Origin: Clostridiaceae bacterium
GTDB lineage: Bacteria; Bacillota; Clostridia; Lachnospirales; Lachnospiraceae
Direction: 5' to 3'
Length of the DNA: 64,000 bases
Assembly: GCA_910574345.1 (NCBI GenBank)
Contig: CAJSZV010000019.1
Span: 1 to 64,000, forward strand
Position 1 is the stretch's first letter. Each line of letters opens with the position of its first letter. This document shows, piece after piece, positions 16,245-25,588 of the stretch. The position numbers and the translations under genes were made by a program. A model generated the notes under the pieces. That model did no database searches, was not told the DNA's origin, and was given only the letters and a program-made list of their open reading frames with translations.

Positions 16245-17126
16245 GTGGAAAGAAACGCTGCTGATTCGAAAGGCTTTATTGAAGATTTTATAAACAGCCG
16301 TGTAAAGGGACATGGCCTGGACAGGCGAACAGAAAAGGCTTACCGTCTGGATTTAGAGCATTTTTTTGCGTGGGCAGAACAAAGGCAGAGAGAAAACATA
16401 GTTTCCGGGGAAAAAGAAGAGCGGGAGACTAAGGACTGGGAAGACCGGATGGAGGCCTATCTGGAATACCTGAATAAGGAAAGGAAACTGAGCTTTTCAA
16501 CACTGTATCGGAAAAATAAAGTATTGGGTTATTACCTGTCTTATCTGGCAAAACAGGGAGTTATCACCAGATGCCGTTCATTAAAGCCAATAGAGACAGC
16601 GGATAAAAAGAATGGAGGGACAGATACATCTCAGGGTTTGCTGTCCAGAAAAGAGGCGGATGCGTTCTTTAAGGCCATGAACAGAGAATATGAAGGTCTG
16701 GACAGTGAATTTCGCAGACGTGTCTGTCTCAGGGATATGGTTATGATGGAACTCCTTTTTTATCACAAGATCGAGATCAGTGAACTTTTAAGGATAAAAG
16801 TGTCGGACTATGACAGGGAAACAGGAACACTTGTGATACGAAGAAAACGAGGGAAGGATTATAAGCTTCACTTGTTTTCTCAGGAGCTTCAAAAAAAGAT
16901 GGGACTTTGGCTGGATGAAAGGAAAGCGTTCCGGCGAGACGGGGAGAATTCTCAGTGGATTTTTTTGTCCAAACTTGGAAAACCATTGTCTATGGAAATG
17001 ATGATTCAGATCTTTCATAAGTATAAAAGGCTGGCGGGGATTGAAAAGAAGCTGACACCGAAGGATTTGAAGGAGAGCGGGATGAAGCAGTATGCCAGGG
17101 AACTGATGATGGAGAGGTGCAGGTGA
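16245..17126 (+). CDS. Catalytically degenerate tyrosine-recombinase-like protein
   Basis: A 293-residue protein from GTG 16245. Residues about 8-110 form a core-binding SAM-like helical domain (LDRRTEKAYRLDLEHFFAWA), followed by the beginning of a tyrosine recombinase catalytic domain. The key residues are lost. The first catalytic Arg is replaced (KIEISELL where active enzymes have a GLRxSEL-like box), the HxxR box reads KDLK, and the protein ends at MMERCR before the tyrosine nucleophile. Lys in RGKDYKLHLF remains. It should bind DNA without recombining it. As first gene behind the repeat-flanked capsule promoter it may be a regulator, which is an inference. A truncated remnant is the alternative. 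Confidence 0.75.
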   Translation: MERNAADSKGFIEDFINSRVKGHGLDRRTEKAYRLDLEHFFAWAEQRQRENIVSGEKEERETKDWEDRMEAYLEYLNKERKLSFSTLYRKNKVLGYYLSYLAKQGVITRCRSLKPIETADKKNGGTDTSQGLLSRKEADAFFKAMNREYEGLDSEFRRRVCLRDMVMMELLFYHKIEISELLRIKVSDYDRETGTLVIRRKRGKDYKLHLFSQELQKKMGLWLDERKAFRRDGENSQWIFLSKLGKPLSMEMMIQIFHKYKRLAGIEKKLTPKDLKESGMKQYARELMMERCR

Positions 17127-17194
17127 TGGACGAGAAGTTTCCTTTAAAAGAAATTTTTGATAGCCATTTTATATTTATTAAGGAGACAAATTGA
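17126..17194 (+). CDS. Possible 22-residue coupling/leader peptide
   Basis: ATG at 17126 overlaps the TGA of the recombinase-like gene (TGATG), and its own TGA (17192-17194) overlaps the ATG of the next gene. The peptide reads MDEKFPLKEIFDSHFIFIKE and then TN. The AAGGAG ribosome site of the downstream gene lies within it. It may only bridge translation between the two larger genes; it could also be chance. Confidence 0.3.
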   Translation: MDEKFPLKEIFDSHFIFIKETN

Positions 17195-17994
17195 TGAGTA
17201 AGATGGAAGATTTGAAAAGCATTGATAATATAACGGTTATTGATTTTTTGGGTATCCGATTAAATAATATGGCAGCAACAGAAATATTGGATCACGTTGA
17301 CCATTGTATTGAACGTAGAATCCCATGTCAAATTGTTGGAGTAAATGTGGATCAGGCTATCAGAGTAATTGAAGATAAATATTCACATGAGATTTTTGAC
17401 AATGCCGAAATTGTTTTTACCGATGGCAAGCCAATTGTCTGGATGTCAAAATGGCTTAAAAGGCCGATTATTGAAAAAATATCAGGGCCAGATTTAATGC
17501 TTCTGCTCTGCGAAAGAGCTGCAAAAAGAAACTATAAGATTTTTTTATTGGGGGCTGCAAAAGGTGTTGCAGCCAACGCAGCTGAAAAATTGAAAATCTT
17601 ATATCCCGGTCTGCAATGCGTGGGTACATATTCACCATCTTTTGGATTTGAAAAAGACCCTGATGAAATAGAAAAAATAGTTGCAATACTTAAAAATTCT
17701 GGTGCGGATCAGCTGTTTGTTGGCATGGGATCCCCAAAACAAGATGTTTTTATTTACGAGAATATGAATAGATATCAGATCCCTGTTTCTTATTCTATGG
17801 GAGCTGCAATTGATTTTATGGGCGGCAGTGCAAAACGAGCCCCCAAATGGATGAGTGATGTGGGGCTGGAATGGTTCCATAGAATGATGCAGGATCCGAA
17901 TCGTCTTGTGAAACGATATTTAGTGGATGACCGTAAGATATTGAGATATTACCGTGAATTTAAAAAGAAAGAAAAGGAAGCGGGGAGACTGTGA
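17194..17994 (+). CDS. WecG/TagA/CpsF-family glycosyltransferase (GT26)
   Basis: A 266-residue protein; ATG 17194 is chosen because AAGGAG lies nine bases upstream (TTG 17191 is the alternative). Family marks are VGVNVDQAIRV, FTDGKPIVWMSKWL, KISGPDLMLLLCE and VGMGSPKQDVFI. Members transfer an amino sugar such as ManNAc to undecaprenyl-PP-GlcNAc or a similar lipid-linked primer on the inner face of the membrane, making the second sugar of a wall polymer or capsule unit. The actual sugar is unknown. It is the first gene of the AT-rich block and overlaps the next gene (TGATG). Confidence 0.9.
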   Translation: MSKMEDLKSIDNITVIDFLGIRLNNMAATEILDHVDHCIERRIPCQIVGVNVDQAIRVIEDKYSHEIFDNAEIVFTDGKPIVWMSKWLKRPIIEKISGPDLMLLLCERAAKRNYKIFLLGAAKGVAANAAEKLKILYPGLQCVGTYSPSFGFEKDPDEIEKIVAILKNSGADQLFVGMGSPKQDVFIYENMNRYQIPVSYSMGAAIDFMGGSAKRAPKWMSDVGLEWFHRMMQDPNRLVKRYLVDDRKILRYYREFKKKEKEAGRL

Positions 17995-19118
17995 TGGGTC
18001 TCGATAAAAGGATAAGAATCTTAGTGATTGTAAATGCTATTTTTGGATATGACGGGATATCTAATGTGGCTGTCAATTATTATCATTATCAGAACAAATC
18101 TAAGGTGCAGATGGATCTGCTAACTATAAATGATATTCCTGATTATCTAAAAAGAGAAATAGAGGATGATGGAAACAGACATTTTGTGGTAACAGAAAGG
18201 AACAGAAACCCCATTGGTTATATAGTAAAGATAAAAGATATTGTTAGCAGAAACAAATATGACATAGTATATATTCATGGAAACAGTGCAACCATGGCAA
18301 TTGATTTATTGGGGGCAAAGCTGGGAGGTTGTAAAGTAAGAGTTGCCCATAGTCATAATACACAATGTGATCATCAAAAAATTAATAACGTATTAATGCC
18401 AGTGTTTTCTAAATTATACACAGATTGTTGTGCTTGCAGTATTGAGGCGGGACAATTTTTATTTAAAAGCAAAGAATGTTATGTGGTTAATAACGGTATA
18501 TCCCCTTCTAAATATGAGTTTTCTAATAACATCAGAGAGAGAATAAGAAAGAAATATGGTTTGGACGGAAAATTTGTCATTGGACATATTGGAAGATTTT
18601 CTTACCAAAAAAATCAGGAGTTTTTATTACCATTATTACGGGAATTATTGAATAGAGGTCAGGATGCTATGCTGTTGTTAGTTGGAAATGGAGAAACCAT
18701 CGAAAAAATAAAAGGGCTGGCATATGAATGGAATCTTGTTAAGCATGTTGTTTTTTATGGAACAACAGATCATATAAACGAAGTGCTTCAGGCCATGGAT
18801 TGTTTTGTGTTTCCATCTAGATTTGAGGGATTAGGCATTGTAGCAATAGAGGCACAGGCAGCTGGATTGAAATGTGTGATATCTGAGGAAGTTCCAAAAA
18901 CAGTTAATGTTATGAAAAATTCAAGATTTATTAGTTTGCAACAACCATTAAGTCGTTGGGCAGATTTAGTTATAGAGCAAAGGAATAGCGCGGATGAACG
19001 TCAGAATAATGTAGAACGAACGAGAGAGAGGATCAAAGAGGCAGGGTTTGATATTGAGGAGAATTGTAAAGATATGCTAAATTATTATATGAGGATATTG
19101 AAAGTAAAAAGATTATGA
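17994..19118 (+). CDS. GT4-family glycosyltransferase (EpsF-like)
   Basis: A 374-residue GT-B enzyme. The N-terminal domain starts IRILVIVNAIFGYDGISNVA, with a His-rich RVAHSHNTQCDH segment. The C-terminal donor domain begins FVIGHIGRFSYQKNQEF and ends with FPSRFEGLGIVAIEAQAAG, which holds the GT4 glutamate pair. It should add a hexose or similar sugar to the growing lipid-linked capsule repeat unit. It overlaps its neighbours at both ends (TGATG at 17992-17996, ATGA at 19115-19118). Donor and linkage are not predictable. Confidence 0.9.
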   Translation: MGLDKRIRILVIVNAIFGYDGISNVAVNYYHYQNKSKVQMDLLTINDIPDYLKREIEDDGNRHFVVTERNRNPIGYIVKIKDIVSRNKYDIVYIHGNSATMAIDLLGAKLGGCKVRVAHSHNTQCDHQKINNVLMPVFSKLYTDCCACSIEAGQFLFKSKECYVVNNGISPSKYEFSNNIRERIRKKYGLDGKFVIGHIGRFSYQKNQEFLLPLLRELLNRGQDAMLLLVGNGETIEKIKGLAYEWNLVKHVVFYGTTDHINEVLQAMDCFVFPSRFEGLGIVAIEAQAAGLKCVISEEVPKTVNVMKNSRFISLQQPLSRWADLVIEQRNSADERQNNVERTRERIKEAGFDIEENCKDMLNYYMRILKVKRL

Positions 19119-19915
19119 GACTATCAATGATAACAGTATGTTTGAATGCGGAAGCCTATATTGAAAAAACCGTGACATCTGTATTGAATCAAACAATTCC
19201 TGTATACGAATATATTTTGATAGACGGCAAATCCGATGATCAAACAAATCAGATTATTGAAAATTATCGCAATTATTTTGAGAAAAAAGGAATACGATAT
19301 ATTCATGTTTCTGAGAAAGATGCTGGAATAAGTGATGCCTTCAATAAAGGGATCAGATTGTCAACAGGTGATGTCATTGGATTAATAAATGCAAATGATG
19401 AACTGATAAGCAATACTAATGATATTTTGAATAGCTATTATGATAGTGCCACAGATGTTTGGTATGGGAATTGTAAATGGATAGATTTGGAAAATGGTAT
19501 AGAATACGAAAGGAAAGCAAGACCTGAGAGACTAAGCAGAATCAGATATGAAATGGTGTTGATACACCCTTCAACCTTTATAAATAGAGCAGCTTATGAT
19601 CATTATGGTCTTTATAACACAAATTATAAATACTGTATGGACGAAGAGTTATTGACCAGATTTTATGAACATGGGGCCTCGTTTAAATATATTGATCAAA
19701 AACTTACTATATTCAAAGCGGGAGGGATAAGTGACAAGGGAATAAAGAAGACATTAGAGGAGGGATTAAAACTTGCTTTAGACATTCCAAATTCCGCGAA
19801 ATATAAAGCATATTGTTCGTATATATATAAATATTTCAGATACAAGATAAGTTCGTGGATGAAAAGAAAAGGTGTATATAAAATAGTAAAAAGAGATTTA
19901 GAAAAAGTCATGTAA
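19115..19915 (+). CDS. GT2-family glycosyltransferase
   Basis: A 266-residue GT-A enzyme beginning LSMITVCLNAEAYIEKTV, with LIDGKSDDQT for nucleotide binding and SDAFNKGIRLSTGDVIGLINANDE in place of the usual DxD stretch (written here as the conserved loop). This form is typical of the WcaA/PGL-beta-like GT2 subfamily of polysaccharide clusters. The ATGA start overlaps the previous gene. It is probably cytosolic and membrane-associated, acting on the capsule repeat unit; the sugar specificity is unknown. Confidence 0.88.
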   Translation: MRLSMITVCLNAEAYIEKTVTSVLNQTIPVYEYILIDGKSDDQTNQIIENYRNYFEKKGIRYIHVSEKDAGISDAFNKGIRLSTGDVIGLINANDELISNTNDILNSYYDSATDVWYGNCKWIDLENGIEYERKARPERLSRIRYEMVLIHPSTFINRAAYDHYGLYNTNYKYCMDEELLTRFYEHGASFKYIDQKLTIFKAGGISDKGIKKTLEEGLKLALDIPNSAKYKAYCSYIYKYFRYKISSWMKRKGVYKIVKRDLEKVM

Positions 19916-19930
19916 AAGGAGGACTGTCAC

Positions 19931-21319
19931 TTGAGTATAACAGTATTTGGAATACTTTTACTGGCTTACATATTTTATATATTTTTGAAAAGCAATAGTA
20001 CTAAAGAAGCTTTTATAGATTTATTTCTGTTATCAATTTTCTTATATTTAAATATTACAATAGGATATGTAGTAAAGATAGAACAGCAGACTATTGCAGG
20101 TTATTTTTTGGCAATGGTTTTTGCAGCGGTAGCTGGAATTTTATGTATTAGAAAAGTAAATAAAAAAAATTTTGTAGTAACTGGGGTTTTTATAATATGC
20201 ATATTGCTGTCATTAATGCTTATCCCTTTTAGAGAGTATCGAATTGTAGATAGTGACGGGTGGGATCGTTATCTTTTTGGAGGAAATAATCTTACCACTA
20301 GCTTGATAAATGGAAATCAGATTAAGAAGCTTATTAAGGCCGTGTCATTTATCTTTGTGGTTGAAACTGTACATCAAAAAATTGATGATGATAATTGGCT
20401 GTATATCGTAAATAAGGTTCTAAAATGGACTAAGGTAGTTTTGTGTTACGGAATATTTGAATTTATTGCTGTATATGTTTTTCAGATTACAAAGCTATAT
20501 ACAATAATTTTGCAGCCTGTTTTTGGATTAAAGGAATCTACATATACTTCTTCTATGACAAGAGGTGGCGGATTTCAACTGCAGGGACTTTTTACTGAAC
20601 CGTCTTCCTATGCAACAGGATTATTTTTGACTATTTTGCTATTTATCACCCAGGCGAGGTTATATGAATCCAAAGGAATAAAGAGGAAGAGAAGTTCATG
20701 GATATGGATAGGGTTAAGTATCACTCTTATGTTGCTGTCAATGTCATTCTCTTCACTTTTATATTGTTCGGTACTGTTGGCACTTACTATAATATACATT
20801 TATTATATTAAACCAAAATACAGGGTGACTATAATATTGTACTTTTTAGTATTTGCGGCAATGGGGAGCGGAGTGGTGTTTTTTCTTGTCAATTCTCAGG
20901 CCTACTATGGAGAGAGAATTATTTCTGCATTTTATATTTTAAAGACAGCGATTAAAGACAGTGATCTGAGAGACCTATATTTCCATGTGGTTCATATAGC
21001 CAATGATGGATCATCAATATCCAGGCTAGGTTCTTCAATTGGTATTTTGAAAATGGAATTTATGCAAAATCCATTAGTAGGACTAGGGATAGGAACAGGA
21101 AACTCATACGCAGCGATGCCGAATATGCTTACAGATATGGGAATTATCGGAACGGTATATTGGTACAAAATTCTAGTTGGAAACAGAAAAAGGAATACGA
21201 TTTACGCTAATATTGGGATATTGATATTAGCAGTATGCTCATGTTTGATTGTGCCATTTGATTATCTGGGAGCAGATATAATATTACTAGCCTATATAAT
21301 AAACTTACTATTTAGATAA
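19931..21319 (+). CDS. Wzy-like capsule repeat-unit polymerase
   Basis: A 462-residue, highly hydrophobic protein with about eleven predicted membrane helices. A loop with GGGFQLQGLFTEPSSYATGL recalls the O-antigen ligase/polymerase family, in which a soluble loop between late helices carries catalytic Arg/Glu residues. Wzy joins lipid-linked repeat units outside the membrane after Wzx flips them. The start is TTG 19931, with AAAGGAGG about nine bases upstream. Wzy proteins have little sequence conservation; the call comes from topology, length and position in a Wzx-containing cluster. Confidence 0.8.
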   Translation: MSITVFGILLLAYIFYIFLKSNSTKEAFIDLFLLSIFLYLNITIGYVVKIEQQTIAGYFLAMVFAAVAGILCIRKVNKKNFVVTGVFIICILLSLMLIPFREYRIVDSDGWDRYLFGGNNLTTSLINGNQIKKLIKAVSFIFVVETVHQKIDDDNWLYIVNKVLKWTKVVLCYGIFEFIAVYVFQITKLYTIILQPVFGLKESTYTSSMTRGGGFQLQGLFTEPSSYATGLFLTILLFITQARLYESKGIKRKRSSWIWIGLSITLMLLSMSFSSLLYCSVLLALTIIYIYYIKPKYRVTIILYFLVFAAMGSGVVFFLVNSQAYYGERIISAFYILKTAIKDSDLRDLYFHVVHIANDGSSISRLGSSIGILKMEFMQNPLVGLGIGTGNSYAAMPNMLTDMGIIGTVYWYKILVGNRKRNTIYANIGILILAVCSCLIVPFDYLGADIILLAYIINLLFR

Positions 21320-21333
21320 ATATGGAGTGTTGG

Positions 21334-22551
21334 ATGATGAAATATCTGATTTTAGGTGCCGGTCCCGCTGGACTGACGGTTGCCAATAAGTTAAAGCGTG
21401 CAGGAAAGACAGATTTTCTCGTTCTTGAGAGAGAAGCGGTAGCAGGTGGTCTTTGCCGCTCCATGGATGTAGATGGGGCGCCTTTTGATATAGGTGGCGG
21501 ACATTTCCTTGACGTTAGTCGATCTGAGGTAAATAAATTTCTCTTTCAATTTATGCCGGAAGAAGAATGGGATAAGTATGATCGTGACAGCAGAATTGTT
21601 GTTAATGGCAAGATGATAAACCATCCCATAGAAGCTAATATATGGCAGATGAAAATGGAAGATCAGATAAAATATTTAAAATCGATTGCCGTTGCTGGGT
21701 GCAATCTTGGTACAGAAAAGCCACAAGACTTTGTGGCTTGGGTTTATTGGAAACTGGGTTCTGAAATAGCAGAAGACTATATGATTCCATATAATCAAAA
21801 ACTTTTCAATAAAGAATTGAATCAGTTAGGGACTTATTGGCTTGAAAAACTTCCAAATGTTAGTTTTGAAGAGACCCTACTTTCATGTCTTGAGAAAAAG
21901 GCCTATGGGACACAACCTGGTCATACTCAGTTCTATTACCCCAAAAAGTATGGTTATGGTGAACTTTGGCTGAGAATGGCTGAAGCAATTAAACCCCATA
22001 TTGAATATAATAAGTCTGTAAAGTGTATTGATTTTAAAACAAAGACTGTGACAGTAACTGATGGCAGTAAATATCAGGCGGAGGTGATCATCACTACAAT
22101 TCCATGGATGGAATTTAGTGAGATCATTGGTATGCCAGATGAAATAAAAGCCGGAATCAAAGAATTAAAATTCAGTTCTATTCAGACAGAGTATTTTCCA
22201 AATAATCTTAATACTCCTTGTCAATGGATCTATTACCCGGATCCTGCGCTTTCTTATCACAGAATTTTAGTTCGTCATAACTTTTGCCCAAACAGCAAGG
22301 GGTATTGGACAGAGACAAACAGCCAACGGATTAATATGGAAGCATCAAGTGATAATTTTAAATATATGAATCAGTATGCTTATCCGCTTAATACGATAAA
22401 GAAGCCGGAAATCATGAAGAAGCTACTTACTTGGTGTAAAAAACGAAAGGTTGTTGGCCTTGGGAGATGGGGGGAACATCAGCACTATAATTCTGATGTT
22501 ACTGTAGATTTAGCGATGAAACTTGCGGAGATCATTATAGAAGATGAATAA
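21334..22551 (+). CDS. FAD-dependent amine-oxidase/UGM-like oxidoreductase
   Basis: About 405 residues from ATG 21334, placed six bases after GGAG (ATG 21322 upstream is less well placed). The N-terminal dinucleotide-binding motif is YLILGAGPAGLTVANKL, followed by the FAD signature EREAVAGGLCRS and GAPFDIGGGHFLD. The overall pattern is that of flavoproteins related to UDP-galactopyranose mutase and protoporphyrinogen-oxidase-like enzymes. In a polysaccharide cluster it most likely modifies a nucleotide sugar, perhaps ring contraction to a furanose; that is an inference. It stands directly before a sugar-activation module and overlaps the next gene by eight bases. Confidence 0.75.
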   Translation: MMKYLILGAGPAGLTVANKLKRAGKTDFLVLEREAVAGGLCRSMDVDGAPFDIGGGHFLDVSRSEVNKFLFQFMPEEEWDKYDRDSRIVVNGKMINHPIEANIWQMKMEDQIKYLKSIAVAGCNLGTEKPQDFVAWVYWKLGSEIAEDYMIPYNQKLFNKELNQLGTYWLEKLPNVSFEETLLSCLEKKAYGTQPGHTQFYYPKKYGYGELWLRMAEAIKPHIEYNKSVKCIDFKTKTVTVTDGSKYQAEVIITTIPWMEFSEIIGMPDEIKAGIKELKFSSIQTEYFPNNLNTPCQWIYYPDPALSYHRILVRHNFCPNSKGYWTETNSQRINMEASSDNFKYMNQYAYPLNTIKKPEIMKKLLTWCKKRKVVGLGRWGEHQHYNSDVTVDLAMKLAEIIIEDE

Positions 22552-23485
22552 AGCAATTATTAAGAGAAGTATTCGAGATATATTGAATTATAGACGAAAT
22601 AAAGAGATATATGACTTTTTGAAAGCTAAATATAGTGGAAAAACAGTATTTATTACATCGGCAAGCATAGGAGATATATGTTTTTTTCTTGCAGTAATTG
22701 ATAATTATTATCAAAAATATCACGAAAAGATTGTTGTTCTCTGTGATGAGAGAAAAAAAGATATTATTGTGTCCTATGAACATAAAGGAATTATAGTAGA
22801 TTATATTAATGTGAATGATCCCTTTTTTAAAAGAATATTTTATGAATTTAATGCATCTAAAATATTTGCTGTCAAAGGGGCAGAAGATAAGATATTTAAT
22901 ACGATTCCATGGGTTCAAAATGGGTTTGATATTGAAAAATCTACACTTTCGCAATTGTCCGAAGTATTAAAGCTTGATAAAAACTATAGTTTGAAATACC
23001 CTTCAGTACGGAAAGCTAAAATAACGGTAATAGAAGAATTCACAAAAAGAAAAAATAGAATGGCAGTTGTCAATCCATACTACGCAAGTGAAGAAAAGTG
23101 TGAATGTCTGTCGATGATGACAGAGGTGATAGAATGGCTGCATATTCATGATTACGAAGTCTATTGCAATGCCATTGGAAAACAAGAAACAATGGGAAAT
23201 TGCAAACGTCTTGAATGTGGTTTAAATGAGTTATACATGATAGCGGACAATATTCCTATATTCATTTCAGTAAGATCAGGAATAGTGGATTGGCTTGTAA
23301 AAACAAGGTCACAAAAAATTGTGATCTATCCACGCTCATTGCCAAAAGAGTGGATTTCTCTTTATACAATGAAACAATGGAAGGTAGATAATATTGTGGA
23401 GATAAACTGTTGGGAGACGAATTGTGAGAAAAACATTGATCATTTACTAAAAGCAGTTGTACTTGATCAGGCAGGGAGGTTTTAA
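22544..23485 (+). CDS. Uncharacterised GT-B/heptosyltransferase-like protein
   Basis: A 313-residue soluble protein. Features seen are TVFITSASIGDICFFLAVID near the N-terminus (a G-rich loop like that of ADP-heptose-type GT9 transferases) and IFISVRSGIVDWLVKT near residue 245, resembling the donor-site region of GT9. The protein at 29846-30775 has the matching ISIRCGLTDLIA, so the two are probably distant relatives. I do not recognise a named family. A glycosyltransferase role is plausible from fold-like motifs and context only. Confidence 0.6.
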   Translation: MNKAIIKRSIRDILNYRRNKEIYDFLKAKYSGKTVFITSASIGDICFFLAVIDNYYQKYHEKIVVLCDERKKDIIVSYEHKGIIVDYINVNDPFFKRIFYEFNASKIFAVKGAEDKIFNTIPWVQNGFDIEKSTLSQLSEVLKLDKNYSLKYPSVRKAKITVIEEFTKRKNRMAVVNPYYASEEKCECLSMMTEVIEWLHIHDYEVYCNAIGKQETMGNCKRLECGLNELYMIADNIPIFISVRSGIVDWLVKTRSQKIVIYPRSLPKEWISLYTMKQWKVDNIVEINCWETNCEKNIDHLLKAVVLDQAGRF

Positions 23486-23486
23486 T

Positions 23487-24989
23487 ATGGATTGTAATTA
23501 TATCATTGTACAAGCAGGCGGGAAAGGGACACGGATGGAAGCATTAACAAGAAATAAACCAAAGGCCCTTGTTCCAGTTGATAATCTCCCTATAATTATG
23601 CATTTATTTCGCAAGTATCCAGATAAGAAATTTATTGTTATTGGTGATTATAAATATGATGTTTTGAAGAAGTATCTACGTGAGTTTGCTCAGGCAGATT
23701 ATAAAATGGTATGTGGAAGCGGTAAAAAAGGAACATGTGCTGGAATGAGAGAAGCTGTGACTCTGGTACCTGATAAAGAAAGATTTATGATTATATGGTG
23801 TGATCTAGTCTTGGCAAAAGACCATGAAATACCAGAGTCTGAACATAATATTATTGGAATTTCTAAAGATTTTCCGTGTCGGTGGAAATATGAGAATGGT
23901 AAATTTACTGAGGAAAGAAGTACTGAATTTGGAGTGGCTGGTTATTTTATTTTTACAGATAAATCTTACCTATCAGATATGCCGGAAGAAGGCGAGTTTG
24001 TGAAATGGATTCAGAGTAAAAGATATCTATTTGAAGTGCAAGGACTTTATAGAGCTCATGAATATGGCTTGTATAGTGAATGGGATAAACTTCCGAAATC
24101 AAGATGTCGGCCATTTAACAGGATAAGGATTGAAAACAATAAAATATATAAAGAACCTATCGATGATCAGGGAAAACGGCTTGCCATGAGGGAAATTGCT
24201 TGGTATAAAAAGCTGAAAAATGTTCAGTTTGAAAATATCCCTCAGATTTATGAATATGAGCCATTATGTATGGAGAAAGTTGATGGTAAAAATATATATG
24301 AGTATAAGGATATCTCTAATGATAAGAAAAAAGACATTTTAGAACAGATAATTAATTGTCTCAAACGTTTACATGATTTGGAGTGCATTCCTGCAGACAG
24401 AAATAGCTATAAAGTATCATATCTTGATAAGACATATGAAAGACTAAAAAAGGTAAGAGCGTTAGTTCCATTTGCTAATGATAAAACAGTTATGATTAAT
24501 GAAAGAGTGTGCAGAAATATCTTTTATCATCAGGAAGAGTTGGAGAAAGCAGTAATGGGATATTTCCCATCAAAATTTAAGCTTATCCACGGAGATTGTA
24601 CATTCAGTAATATAATGTTGAAACAGGACAGTATACCGATATTAATTGATCCTCGCGGCTATTTTGGAACGACAGAAATATTTGGCGATACGGCGTATGA
24701 TTGGATTAAATTGTATTACTCCATGTTTAGTAATTACGATCAATTTAATTTAAAAAATTTTAATCTCTATATCAATGAACATGATGTAAAATTGGAGATT
24801 GCATCCAATAATTGGGAATGTATGGAAGAGGAGTTTTTTAAACTGCTTGAGGGTGAAGTAACAAAAAGGCAGATGAAGCTGTTGCTGTCGATTATATGGC
24901 TAAGTCTGACTACATATGCATGGGAAGATTATGATTCCATTTGTGGAGCATTTTATAACGGACTTTATTACCTTGAGGAGGCATTGTGA
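23487..24989 (+). CDS. Nucleotidyltransferase-kinase fusion (sugar-1-phosphate NTP transferase + APH-like kinase)
   Basis: About 500 residues. ATG 23487 follows GGGAGG; the frame also has TTG 23457 inside the previous gene. Residues about 1-215 form a nucleotidyltransferase with VQAGGKGTRM and the NKPKALVPV motif. Residues about 230-500 form an aminoglycoside-phosphotransferase/choline-kinase-type kinase with the catalytic loop LIHGDCTFSNIML and the metal-binding IDPRG. Such fusions can phosphorylate a sugar (or similar small molecule) and then activate it with an NTP. The gene overlaps the SIS gene by four bases, which supports a shared pathway. The substrate is unknown; choline or another polyol is an alternative. 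Confidence 0.82.
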   Translation: MDCNYIIVQAGGKGTRMEALTRNKPKALVPVDNLPIIMHLFRKYPDKKFIVIGDYKYDVLKKYLREFAQADYKMVCGSGKKGTCAGMREAVTLVPDKERFMIIWCDLVLAKDHEIPESEHNIIGISKDFPCRWKYENGKFTEERSTEFGVAGYFIFTDKSYLSDMPEEGEFVKWIQSKRYLFEVQGLYRAHEYGLYSEWDKLPKSRCRPFNRIRIENNKIYKEPIDDQGKRLAMREIAWYKKLKNVQFENIPQIYEYEPLCMEKVDGKNIYEYKDISNDKKKDILEQIINCLKRLHDLECIPADRNSYKVSYLDKTYERLKKVRALVPFANDKTVMINERVCRNIFYHQEELEKAVMGYFPSKFKLIHGDCTFSNIMLKQDSIPILIDPRGYFGTTEIFGDTAYDWIKLYYSMFSNYDQFNLKNFNLYINEHDVKLEIASNNWECMEEEFFKLLEGEVTKRQMKLLLSIIWLSLTTYAWEDYDSICGAFYNGLYYLEEAL

Positions 24990-25588
24990 ATATGACAACC
25001 TATGAGAAGTACTTTAAATATGATTCCAAGATTATTGAAGATGCACTTAAATCTATCAATTTGAAAGAGATGGACAAACTTATAGATGCATGTGAAGCAA
25101 CATTGAGATCAGGACACAAGATTATCGCATCTGGGTTAGGTAAGAATGTGCCGATTTGCGATAAATTTGTAGGGACTATGTTGTCATTAGGACTTAACGC
25201 GAATTTTCTACATACCAATACGGCTGTACACGGTGATATGGGTATGATCAAATCGGGGGATTTTGTCATCATTCTGACTAAGAGCGGGGCAACTGCTGAA
25301 TCCGTATATTTAGTAGAACTGTTAAAAAAAAGGGAAGGGGTACAGTTATGGCTCATTAGTTTTAAAGAACATAGTATTCTCGCGGATTTAGTGGATAATA
25401 AGCTCATTATTAAATTAGAACATGAGGGGGACTTGTGGGATGTTGTTCCAAATCATTCTACCACATTAAATCTTATTGTACTGCAGAAGGTCGCTATTGA
25501 ACTGTCAAAACGGATGGATCTGGATTTGATTAAGGATTTTAAGCCTAATCATCCAGGTGGAGCTATAGGGGAGTCTTTAAAAGGATGA
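24986..25588 (+). CDS. SIS-domain sugar-phosphate isomerase, arabinose-5-phosphate isomerase-like
   Basis: A 200-residue single SIS domain without CBS domains. Marks are SGLGKNVPICDKFVGTM, FLHTNTAVHGDMGMI, TKSGATAESVYLVELL and the C-terminal NHPGGAIG, which is close to the NHPGGALG motif of KpsF/GutQ/KdsD isomerases. These interconvert ribulose 5-phosphate and arabinose 5-phosphate. No Kdo synthesis genes are near, so the product probably enters the neighbouring activation route. It begins at GTG 24986 or ATG 24992 and overlaps both neighbours (ATGA at 25585). Confidence 0.8.
   Translation: MNMTTYEKYFKYDSKIIEDALKSINLKEMDKLIDACEATLRSGHKIIASGLGKNVPICDKFVGTMLSLGLNANFLHTNTAVHGDMGMIKSGDFVIILTKSGATAESVYLVELLKKREGVQLWLISFKEHSILADLVDNKLIIKLEHEGDLWDVVPNHSTTLNLIVLQKVAIELSKRMDLDLIKDFKPNHPGGAIGESLKG

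Noticed and set aside
16245-17126. Functional integrase marking an integrated mobile element
   Set aside because: Catalytic residues and the C-terminal Tyr are missing, and no attachment-site pair, tRNA or other mobile genes are nearby.
21334-22551. Protoporphyrinogen oxidase of haem synthesis
   Set aside because: The similarity is in the general FAD-binding motifs; no other haem genes are near and the gene lies within a capsule operon.
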